Assembly: GCA_021738385.1 (NCBI GenBank)
Contig: JAIPCF010000006.1
Location: 1 to 64,000 of the forward strand
DNA: 64,000 bases
DNA from: Sulfuritalea sp.
GTDB taxonomy: Bacteria > Pseudomonadota > Gammaproteobacteria > Burkholderiales > Rhodocyclaceae
Direction of reading: 5' to 3'
Positions within the stretch are counted from its first letter, which is position 1. Each line of letters starts with the position of its first letter. Both the position numbers and the translations under genes were made by a program. Below, piece after piece: positions 36,133 to 43,310 of this stretch. Under the pieces are notes generated by a model, which was not told the origin of the DNA, searched no databases, and was given only the letters and a program-made list of their open reading frames with translations.

Positions 36133-37662
36133 ATGACCGGCCGCCTGTTTGCGGCGCTACTGGCCGTTACGCTGGTTTTCCGGTTCTGGCTGGCGGCGGC
36201 GTTTCCTATCACGGGTGACGAGGCCTATTTCATTTGGTGGGGCTGGAAGCCCGACTGGGGGTTCTACGACCATCCGCCGATGATCGGCTGGTGGTTGGCC
36301 GTCTTGCTGCAAATCGCCGAGGTCGAGTGGTGGCTGCGTTTGCCGTCCATCCTGTTGCCGGCCGTGCTGGCGCTCGGTACATACTGGGCGCTACCGCGCG
36401 TGATCGACGGACCGGGTGAAGAGCGGAGATTATGGGCGGCGACTCTGGTGCTACTGGCTCCGGTAAATGTCTGGAACGTGTTCATAACCACCGATACACC
36501 GCTGATCTATTTCAGCGTGCTCTCCGGCCTGGCATGGATTCGGGCTTCACATGACGACTCGCCACGCTGGTATGTCATTGCAGGCGCACTGTTGGCCGGT
36601 GCCGTGCTTTCGAAATACTTTGCGGCGATCCTGGGTTTTGCCTATCTGGTGGATGTGCTGCGCCGGCGCACACGTGGTGCGTTTGCCGGGCTGGTCATCG
36701 CCTATGCCTGTACGTTGCCGGCATTGGCCCTGATGGCATGGTGGAACAGCGGCAACTGCTGGCCCAACTACATGTTCAATTTCGTCAATCGCCATGGAGA
36801 TGCCGGCTGGTCGCTGAAGACACCGCTGCTGTATGTCGTGACGCTTGCGTACGTACTCGGTCCGCCGGTGTTGTGGCTGGTTTGGCGACATCTGCGTTCG
36901 GAACGCCGTATCGTCAGCGCCGAGTTTTCCTATTCCGTGTCGCTCGGCACGCTGGCCTGGCTGCCATTCCTGCTGTTTGCCGGCCTGTCGCTGGTCAAAC
37001 AGATAGGCCTGCACTGGCTGCTTTCCTTTGTGCCTTTTACCCTGATCTGGTTGACATTGCGGCTGTCTCCCGCAAGTCTGCGTCGACTCGGGTTGTTTTT
37101 TGCTGGCTTCGCAACACTTCACATTGCCGGCATCCTGGTGGTTTCCCGCCTGCCCCTGGAGACCTGGCAAGAAACCCGGCTCTATGACGGCATCGTGTTG
37201 ACCTTCGAGCATCAGCCGCTGGCGCGTGAACTCGAGCCCAATTTCAAGAGCGAGCGCGGCGAGCGAGTGTTGGCAATGGATGGGTATTCGAATGCGGTGA
37301 CGCTGGGCTATAACCTGCGCAGATATGTGGTGGTGTTCGGCGAGGCTTCGAGTCACGCCCGGCATGACGACTTGATGACGGATTTCCGCACTCTGGAAGG
37401 ACGCGATTTTCTGATATTGCGTAAGTCGCAACCCAATGTTGACGATTACCGTCGATACTTCCGTCAGGTCAGCGTGGATAGCTTCGAGGTCCGCGGCGCA
37501 AAATTCTGGCGCGTAAAGGGCGATGGCTTCGACTACGCAGCCTATCGCGACGGGGTGCTGGCGTCGGTCCGTCAGAAGTACTATGCAATTCCGGCCTGGC
37601 TGCCGCAAACTGCGTGCTATATGTGTGATCGTTACTTTCCAGGGCAAACATGTCGTCGCTGA
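36133..37662 (+). CDS. GT39-type membrane glycosyltransferase (ArnT/PMT-like)
   Basis: A 509-residue inner-membrane protein. The first periplasmic loop has ITGDEAYFIWWGW, with the catalytic acidic residue, and FYDHPPMIGWWL, both typical of GT39/ArnT-type transferases that use polyprenyl-phosphate sugars. About ten hydrophobic segments follow, then a C-terminal soluble part (about 380-509). AGGAA precedes the ATG. The next gene (UbiA-type) overlaps by 13 bases, and that enzyme makes a polyprenyl-phosphate pentose. The pair suggests transfer of a lipid-carried sugar to an envelope acceptor. The DNA for RRIVSAEF (36904-36929) is a dispersed-repeat copy. Confidence 0.85.
   Translation: MTGRLFAALLAVTLVFRFWLAAAFPITGDEAYFIWWGWKPDWGFYDHPPMIGWWLAVLLQIAEVEWWLRLPSILLPAVLALGTYWALPRVIDGPGEERRLWAATLVLLAPVNVWNVFITTDTPLIYFSVLSGLAWIRASHDDSPRWYVIAGALLAGAVLSKYFAAILGFAYLVDVLRRRTRGAFAGLVIAYACTLPALALMAWWNSGNCWPNYMFNFVNRHGDAGWSLKTPLLYVVTLAYVLGPPVLWLVWRHLRSERRIVSAEFSYSVSLGTLAWLPFLLFAGLSLVKQIGLHWLLSFVPFTLIWLTLRLSPASLRRLGLFFAGFATLHIAGILVVSRLPLETWQETRLYDGIVLTFEHQPLARELEPNFKSERGERVLAMDGYSNAVTLGYNLRRYVVVFGEASSHARHDDLMTDFRTLEGRDFLILRKSQPNVDDYRRYFRQVSVDSFEVRGAKFWRVKGDGFDYAAYRDGVLASVRQKYYAIPAWLPQTACYMCDRYFPGQTCRR
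36904..36929 (-). repeat. Dispersed 26-bp repeat, copy H (inside the GT39 gene)
   Basis: Minus-strand reading GAAAACTCGGCGCTGA then CGATACGGCG. Encodes R-R-I-V-S-A-E-F on the plus strand; it lies between two membrane segments, so the loop tolerates it. Confidence 0.72.
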
Positions 37663-38558
37663 GTGCGTCGCGCCTGCCCGCATGGCTGAGGTTATTGCGC
37701 CCCCATCAATGGCTGAAGAATGGATTTGTGTTCGTCGGCCTGTTGTTCGGGCATGCAGGTGCCGATCCGATCAAACTTGGCCAGGCGCTGGCGGCATTCG
37801 CCGCTTTCAGCCTGCTGGCTTCCGCCGTGTATGTGATGAACGATCTGATCGATCGCGAGCAGGATCGCCTGCACCCGAAAAAGCGGAACCGGCCGTTGGC
37901 TGCGGGTACGATCGGTGTCGGTACGGCTGTTGCCTTGGGGATGGCTTGTCTGCTGGCTGGCGGTGCCATTGCTGTCCTGTTTGCCGGATCGGCACCCTGG
38001 ATTTTTCTCGTCTATGTGGCACTCAACGTCTGCTATAGCCTGGGGCTCAAGCATGTGGTCATCCTCGATGTGTTTATCATCGCCTCCGGCTTCATGTTGC
38101 GCATTCTTGCAGGCACGCTGGGTCTGGACATCGCTCCTTCGCAATGGTTGTTGCTTTGCGGGTTGATGTTGACGCTGTTTCTGGGCTTTGCCAAGCGTCG
38201 GGCTGAACTCAATGCGCTGCCCACGGACAGCGCCAGTCATCGCCGGGTGCTGGAACATTACACCGAGCCAATGCTCGATCAGTTCATCGGCATCGCTGCT
38301 GCCGGCACCGTAATTTCCTATGCGCTGTATACCGTCAGCGCCGAAACCGTGGCTTTGCATGGGACGCGAGGATTGATCGCGACCGTACCTTTCGTGCTGT
38401 ATGGCATGCTGCGCTATCTCTGGCGCCTGCACCGACGGAGCGGTGGTGGCGACCCGGTGCAGGAATTGCTGAACGACCCGCATCTGCTGGTGGCGATAGT
38501 CGGGTGGTTGTTGTTGGTCATTGCTCTGCTGGGCGGAGCTATAATGCCAAGGCCATGA
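37650..38558 (+). CDS. Decaprenyl-phosphate phosphoribosyltransferase-like UbiA-family prenyltransferase
   Basis: A 302-residue UbiA-superfamily membrane protein of about eight or nine helices. The first Asp motif is YVMNDLIDREQDRLHPKKRNRPLAAG, which matches the decaprenylphosphate 5-phosphoribosyltransferase branch better than ubiquinone UbiA. The start LLRPHQWLKNGFVFVGLLFG is also typical of that branch. The second Asp motif region is LGFAKRRAEL. It would join polyprenyl phosphate with PRPP. It overlaps the GT39 gene upstream and the cNMP gene downstream (ATGA), so the three form one operon. Confidence 0.85.
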   Translation: MSSLSASRLPAWLRLLRPHQWLKNGFVFVGLLFGHAGADPIKLGQALAAFAAFSLLASAVYVMNDLIDREQDRLHPKKRNRPLAAGTIGVGTAVALGMACLLAGGAIAVLFAGSAPWIFLVYVALNVCYSLGLKHVVILDVFIIASGFMLRILAGTLGLDIAPSQWLLLCGLMLTLFLGFAKRRAELNALPTDSASHRRVLEHYTEPMLDQFIGIAAAGTVISYALYTVSAETVALHGTRGLIATVPFVLYGMLRYLWRLHRRSGGGDPVQELLNDPHLLVAIVGWLLLVIALLGGAIMPRP

Positions 38559-39085
38559 GTTCAATCGATAATGTTACTGCTGCGGAGTATTTGGGCGATG
38601 CGCTGCCCTTTGTCGACCGCATCCGGGAGATCATCGAGGTCATTCAGCTCTTCGAGGATTTCGAAGTCGACGAACTCGAAGGGCTCGCCCGCTACATGCG
38701 TGTTTATCGCGCGCCGGCGGGTACGGAAATCATTCATGAGGGTGATGAAGGCGATTTCATGCTGCTGCTGCTTGACGGCAGTGTGGAAATCGTCAAAAAG
38801 GATGTGCGCGGTCTACCTCAGATCGTTGGCTCCGCCGGACCGGGCAAGACCCTGGGTGAAATGTCCCTGATTGACGGCGAGCCGCGTTTTGCCAGCTGCG
38901 TTGCGCTCAGCACGGTCGAGGTTGCGGTGCTTGATCGCGAAGGCCTGTCGCGCATTATTGCCGAAGAGCCGAGTATCGGCGTCAAGTTGCTGATGGAGCT
39001 GCTGATGCTGCTCAATCAGCGGCTGCGCAATATCACCGGCCAGCTTATGGATTGCCAGGAAGCGCGGCGTTCGCGGATTCGCTAG
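38555..39085 (+). CDS. Cyclic nucleotide-binding domain protein
   Basis: A 176-residue protein taken from ATG 38555, overlapping the upstream stop (ATGA). One cNMP-binding barrel spans about 35-150: IHEGDEGDFMLLLLDGSVEIV, then PGKTLGEMSLIDGEPRFASCVA, which holds the GEMSLIDGEPRFAS phosphate-binding cassette (Arg and Ser in place). No HTH follows, so it is not a Crp/Fnr regulator. A C-terminal helix may dimerise or bind a partner. Its place behind two envelope-glycan genes hints at control of that pathway. Confidence 0.85.
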   Translation: MSSIDNVTAAEYLGDALPFVDRIREIIEVIQLFEDFEVDELEGLARYMRVYRAPAGTEIIHEGDEGDFMLLLLDGSVEIVKKDVRGLPQIVGSAGPGKTLGEMSLIDGEPRFASCVALSTVEVAVLDREGLSRIIAEEPSIGVKLLMELLMLLNQRLRNITGQLMDCQEARRSRIR

Positions 39086-39144
39086 TCGTTTTCGCCAATA
39101 CTCAGGGCGCCTCGGCGTAGCCTGTCGGAGCGCCTGGCAAAGTA

Positions 39145-39759
39145 TCAGCCCGCTACCTCACTCAGTGAGAACACTTCAGGATTGTCTCCGTGATCGAGCA
39201 AAAGCGCACGTACCCGCGCTTGCCAGCATTCGCGGAACTCGGTTGCTTCTTCCCCGGTCGCGCTACCTGCCAGACACTTCTTCATCAATTCACTCGTCTG
39301 CGGCGCGAAGGGAACGCTGTGTAATTGCGCGGCAACGTCCACAGCGACACCGTTGTCGATGCGCGTGTAGCGTATCTCCTCTGTGATGTCTGACGAAAAA
39401 TAGAGCAATTCGCGTCGGTCAAAGCGACCGCCGATGCCCTTGAAGCCGGCGTCTTGCGTGGCACCCGTCAGCATCGAAACAACATTGGCCATTACCCCGG
39501 TGACGCCTGACAACCGGTCTCCCCGGAACTGAACACGAATGCCGCCACGTTCGGGCAATGCGTCAGGATACAGATACGCCAAGGCTTTCAGTGTCATCCA
39601 GTAGGCCGCAGCTACGGTAGGACAGGAATGACCGGCCAGTTTTACTGCATCAAGGTAGTGGTACTCAATGCAGCCATGCTCCGCCGCGCCGAGAAACTCT
39701 GCAAGCGGATCAATTACGACCAGGCTTCGCACCTCGCCGAAGAAGGACGGCGTCTGCAC
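39145..39759 (-). CDS. FmdE-like GHxCP-motif protein
   Basis: A 204-residue protein with AGHSCPTVAAAYWMTLKAL near residue 45. The GH-x-CP motif is that of FmdE-type domains, which bind a metal (Zn or Fe) or act in redox. GGFKGIGGRF-like sequence and a C-terminal helix follow. It lies six bases after the DUF2249 gene in the same direction, in what appears to be an oxygen-regulated operon (FNR-type box upstream). In denitrifying betaproteobacteria such proteins are found near nitrogen-oxide genes, which is recalled and not checked. Catalytic role unknown. Confidence 0.6.
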   Translation of the reverse strand: MQTPSFFGEVRSLVVIDPLAEFLGAAEHGCIEYHYLDAVKLAGHSCPTVAAAYWMTLKALAYLYPDALPERGGIRVQFRGDRLSGVTGVMANVVSMLTGATQDAGFKGIGGRFDRRELLYFSSDITEEIRYTRIDNGVAVDVAAQLHSVPFAPQTSELMKKCLAGSATGEEATEFRECWQARVRALLLDHGDNPEVFSLSEVAG

Positions 39760-39765
39760 TGTGGC

Positions 39766-40017
39766 TTACTGCGTTTTGACGAAGTCGATCACGATATCGC
39801 CGGGCTCGCGCTGCTTGTAGGTGATCTCCACCGCTTCGCCGTAGCGTTGTACGAGCTGATCGAGCAGGGGCAGGGGGTCGTGATCGTTGACGAAGCGCAT
39901 CGTTTCGCCGGCGCGCAAGGCATCGAGCGCGCCAAAAATGGCGGCATGGCGAAAACGCTTGGCAATGCCACGGGCATCGAACGGGTAAATTGAATCGGGC
40001 GAGATATGGATGTGCAT
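39766..40017 (-). CDS. DUF2249 family protein
   Basis: Taken from ATG 40017 (83 residues), with AAGGA eight bases before it. The domain shows FDARGIAKRFRHAAIFGALDALRAGETMRFVNDHDPLPLLDQL. The RH-x2-IF and NDHDP-PL motifs define DUF2249 and resemble the SirA/TusA fold. Proteins of this family are common in denitrifiers next to hemerythrin and NnrS genes, which suggests a part in nitric-oxide or metal handling. First gene of a two-gene unit with the FmdE-like protein. An FNR-type box lies 59 bases upstream. Confidence 0.82.
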   Translation of the reverse strand: MHIHISPDSIYPFDARGIAKRFRHAAIFGALDALRAGETMRFVNDHDPLPLLDQLVQRYGEAVEITYKQREPGDIVIDFVKTQ

Positions 40018-40570
40018 GACGTGAATCCTTGGGGTTGGGATGGCATCAATATGTAGCATCCACTAGAATAATGAATTGATATAAATCATTTATAAATCAT
40101 AAACTTAAAACCATACTAAAAAAGTAGGCTTTAAGTGATTCGAAACATGTCAAAAAGCTCAAATACTTTTTTTGAGCGCAGCGGCTTGTCTAGTCTGGGG
40201 CCGGTACCTGGCAAAACCTGAACCGAATTCAATTCGGTCACCAATAGGCCAAATCGTCAGGGCATGTTTGCCGCAGCGCAGCAAATTAAGCCTAAAGTAT
40301 TACGCATTGATTGCCGATAGACAGTTTGTCCGGGATTTGCATTTGTCCTGAAAATCTCTATTACTTTTGTGGGATGATAGTCAGGGGCGGTAATCCTGTT
40401 TTCAAGGCTTTGCGAGAGAGTGGTAGCGGGGGAAGTTTGCGGCTCGGAATGTTGAGGCGAAGGCTTAGTCCCGGGAAATTGGCACGACGCGAGCGTGAGC
40501 GCGGCCTTGAGTCCGATGACGCCGGTTTGCGTTGCAGAACGAGCCTGATCAGTGGAGGAGAATATAAAAA
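40018..40570. other. Divergent control region with an orphan hairpin
   Basis: AT-rich near the DUF2249 gene (promoter and FNR box). GCTCAAA (40157-40163) pairs with TTTGAGC (40171-40177). On the minus strand the hairpin is followed by TTTTT, the form of an intrinsic terminator, yet no minus-strand gene lies upstream of it. The remaining part to 40570 holds the chemoreceptor promoter and its GGAGGAG ribosome site. No protein gene is seen. Confidence 0.4.
40076..40089 (-). promoter_or_regulatory. FNR/Anr/Dnr-type box
   Basis: TTGAT-ATAA-ATCAT matches the TTGAT-N4-ATCAA consensus at nine of ten positions. A possible -10 box (TACATA, 40055-40050 on the minus strand) puts the box centre near -40, a class II activator position for the DUF2249-FmdE unit. 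Confidence 0.7.
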
Positions 40571-42367
40571 ATGAGCGGTTTTTGGGATCTGCACGAATCT
40601 ATAGAAAAGAGCTTCTGGAATTCCTTGACCAAAAAATTGAGCAGCTTTTTGCTGATTGCTCTGGTCGATCTCTTCTATCTTGGTATCTATGTGAAGCTGA
40701 GCCGCGACATTCAAGCTCAGCTGGCGGCGGGAAAAATTCCGGCGGAATTGGCACAGCAGATAAACGCCACGCTGGATTCGGGATTCTGGATGATGGTAGT
40801 GCTTACCATCGCTGTAGTTCTCTGGACCGTTCTCCAAATACTCTATTTGCGCTTTCTGATTGTCCGTCCGATCCGCGAAATAACCAACATTTTCGATCAG
40901 ACGGCGAAAGGGGACGGTGACTTCACCGGGGCTCTACCTCTGACCACTCATGACGAGCTGCGAGACATGGCTGTTTCGTACAATCGCTTTTCGGGAAAAA
41001 TGCGGCAGATCATCAGCGATGTCCGCAAGATGAGCGTGAAAATCTCGCAGAATGCCGAACAGGTCAAAGCGCGGGTGGATGAAACCGGGAAAACCGCCCG
41101 TGAGCAGGGAGACGTCACTGAAACGGTTTTTACCGCCAGCGTCGAAACCACCAAGGTTATCGAGGAAGTCTCCAACGCTACCCAGGTCATCTCGAGTTCC
41201 ACCACCACCAATCTGGACAACGCCCGTATCTCTCTTGGCGAAATGCAGGAAATCGCCGTCAAGATCAATACTGTGAGTGACAAAGTTCTGCGCTTCAATC
41301 AGACGGTTGATGATCTTTCGCGGCGCTCGGAAAGCGTCAATCAGGTGGCATCACTGATACGCGAGGTATCCGATCAAACCAACCTGCTGGCGTTGAATGC
41401 GGCCATCGAGGCCGCGCGGGCAGGTGAACAAGGCAGAGGTTTTGCGGTTGTGGCGGATGAAGTGCGAAAGCTCGCCGAGCGGGTCAAGTCCGCCACCAGC
41501 GAAATCACCGGAAACATCGACGCCATGCGCAGCTTGGTGTCTACCACACGGGTGGAAAACGACGAGATCAATGCCGACGTGGAGCAAACCCGGGAAGTGG
41601 TGGACCGCTCCGCCGTCCAGTTTCATCACATGGTCAGCGAGTTCGAGCAGACCGGAGAGCAACTGCTGCACATCGCATCAAGCATGGAGCAGTTGTCGGC
41701 TACCAACAGCCAGGTGCATGACAGCGTTCGGGTGATTCATGGCCTGTCGAAACAGGTGTTGAGCCACATGCAGGATTCCGAGACGCGGACGGAGGATTTG
41801 ACGAAGTCCACCGAGAACGTGCAGGAACTTGTTTCTCGATTCAAGATCGGCACGGGCGCGTTCGACTTCGCGGTTGGGCATATCCAGAAGTTTCAGGCTG
41901 GCATCCAGTCGCAACTGCAGCAGATGGCAGACAGCGGCATCAACGTATTCGACAAAAACTATCAGCCTTTCGGCAAAACCAAGCCGCAAAAATACAAACT
42001 GTCCTGGGGCGACGAGTTCTCGAAGCGTTGTCAGCCGATACTGGAGGATTGCCTGAATACGCTTCCGCATTGCATTTACGCGGTTGCAGTCAACACCGAT
42101 GGCTACCTCTCGGCCCACAATTTGAAGTTCTCCAAGCCGTTGACCGGGGACGACAACGTGGACCTGATCGGCAATCGTACCTGTCGGAAATTCGAGGCAC
42201 CGGGTGAATTGCGCGCCGCGCGTAATACTTCATCTGTTTTGCTCAGAACCTTTATTCGGGATACTGGTGAGTTGCTGTGTGACATCTGCGTACCCATCAT
42301 GGTTAACGGCCAGTTGTGGGGCAACGTTCGGGTGGGCGTGACGTCGGACTCGCTGATGGCCGATTAG
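40571..42367 (+). CDS. Methyl-accepting chemotaxis protein with C-terminal sensor-like domain
   Basis: A 598-residue receptor. Two N-terminal helices (about 22-46 and 70-98) bracket a short periplasmic loop of about 25 residues, too small for a normal ligand domain. HAMP follows ([22 protein letters not shown]). The signalling hairpin tip is [43 protein letters not shown]. From about 440 an extra cytoplasmic domain ([27 protein letters not shown] to the end) with Cys-containing stretches looks like a Cache/PAS-like sensor placed C-terminally. Sensing is therefore probably of an internal signal. No che genes are nearby. Confidence 0.9.
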   Translation: MSGFWDLHESIEKSFWNSLTKKLSSFLLIALVDLFYLGIYVKLSRDIQAQLAAGKIPAELAQQINATLDSGFWMMVVLTIAVVLWTVLQILYLRFLIVRPIREITNIFDQTAKGDGDFTGALPLTTHDELRDMAVSYNRFSGKMRQIISDVRKMSVKISQNAEQVKARVDETGKTAREQGDVTETVFTASVETTKVIEEVSNATQVISSSTTTNLDNARISLGEMQEIAVKINTVSDKVLRFNQTVDDLSRRSESVNQVASLIREVSDQTNLLALNAAIEAARAGEQGRGFAVVADEVRKLAERVKSATSEITGNIDAMRSLVSTTRVENDEINADVEQTREVVDRSAVQFHHMVSEFEQTGEQLLHIASSMEQLSATNSQVHDSVRVIHGLSKQVLSHMQDSETRTEDLTKSTENVQELVSRFKIGTGAFDFAVGHIQKFQAGIQSQLQQMADSGINVFDKNYQPFGKTKPQKYKLSWGDEFSKRCQPILEDCLNTLPHCIYAVAVNTDGYLSAHNLKFSKPLTGDDNVDLIGNRTCRKFEAPGELRAARNTSSVLLRTFIRDTGELLCDICVPIMVNGQLWGNVRVGVTSDSLMAD

Positions 42368-42489
42368 GCCAAAGTCTTCCAGAGGCGGCCCTGGATGCCG
42401 CCCGGCTGTTCTGACTTTTTGCAAGATGCATGTCGACTCGACTTCCCCAACAGGCGGGCAAGATTTGGAGCTTTTTTCGTGGAAGCCGC

Positions 42490-42515
42490 GAAAAGTCGGT
42501 GTTGGTAATACGGCG
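42490..42515 (+). repeat. Dispersed 26-bp repeat, copy I
   Basis: Reads GAAAAGTCGGTGTTGG then TAATACGGCG. Touches the 3' end of the decayed SLC13 fragment, whose last codons run into it on the minus strand. Confidence 0.78.
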
Positions 42516-42520
42516 ATTGA

Positions 42521-42680
42521 TAGAAGATGATATTCATCGTCACCATCATTGCAGCGATGAACAACACGATCATGATGAAGCCAGCGCGCAGGAAATAGCG
42601 ACGCGGTATCCGCCGGGGCCATTGATCAGCGCCTTGAGCTAATGGGTCGGCAGCAGGAAAGAGTTCGAAGCGGCGAGCGC
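42521..42680 (-). pseudogene. Decayed 3' fragment of an SLC13-type anion permease
   Basis: The minus strand reads [13 protein letters not shown][18 protein letters not shown], then after a one-base deletion FLRAGFIMIVLFIAAMMVTMNIIF. This lines up with the last 53 residues of the intact SLC13 gene at 46263-48185 (ALATSNSFFLPTHQVNALI, GPAGYRVA, FMRAGGVMSVLF). Two clear lesions are present: a CAG-to-TAG stop and a single-base deletion. No more of the gene survives upstream, because the adenosyltransferase gene begins at once. Confidence 0.85.
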
Positions 42681-42702
42681 CGATATTTGATGCCGGAAGC
42701 CT

Positions 42703-43254
42703 TCAGGCGTTCTTGCCCTTTTGCCAGAGAACATCGCTGCCGCCGGCGGCCTTGTTCAGCCATCGGCCAAGAACGAAGAGCAGATCGGATAGACGATTCA
42801 GGTATTGCCGGCTGGTGTCGGATACCGGTTCCTCGGCAGCAAGAGCCACAGTGACGCGTTCTGCGCGACGGCACACGGTGCGCGCCAGATGGGTCAGCGC
42901 CGCGGCTCGATTGCCGCCGGGCAGGATGAACTCCTTGAGTGGTCCCAGATCGGCGTTGAAACGGTCGATTGCGGCTTCCAGTCGTGCCGGCTGTGTGGCT
43001 TTCAGCAAGGCAGAACCGGGGATGCACAATTCGCCGCCGAGATCGAACAGGTCGTGCTGGATGCCGGTAAATAGCGCGCGCACGTCGGCTGGCAGATCCT
43101 CGCAAAGGATCACGCCTAGCAGCGAGTTGAGTTCATCAACGTCGCCCATGGCGGCGACGCGGGCGGAGTTCTTGGTGGTGCGTGAGCCGTCGCCGAGGCC
43201 GGTGGTGCCGGCGTCTCCGGTGCGGGTGTAGATTTTCGAAAGGCGATGTCCCAT
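42703..43254 (-). CDS. PduO-type ATP:cob(I)alamin adenosyltransferase
   Basis: A 183-residue PduO/MMAB-type enzyme that adds the adenosyl group to cob(I)alamin. It has [17 protein letters not shown] (ATP-binding N-terminal loop), [12 protein letters not shown], and near the C-terminus [13 protein letters not shown] and [17 protein letters not shown], which hold the conserved Arg, Asn and Asp of the active site. Length is normal. No B12-dependent enzyme sits in this window. It is followed downstream by the SLC13 fragment. Confidence 0.94.
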   Translation of the reverse strand: MGHRLSKIYTRTGDAGTTGLGDGSRTTKNSARVAAMGDVDELNSLLGVILCEDLPADVRALFTGIQHDLFDLGGELCIPGSALLKATQPARLEAAIDRFNADLGPLKEFILPGGNRAAALTHLARTVCRRAERVTVALAAEEPVSDTSRQYLNRLSDLLFVLGRWLNKAAGGSDVLWQKGKNA

Positions 43255-43310
43255 GGCGGGTTCCCTGTAGTTGGGTGTGCCCCGATTATGACTCAGAGTG
43301 GTGACAGCCT

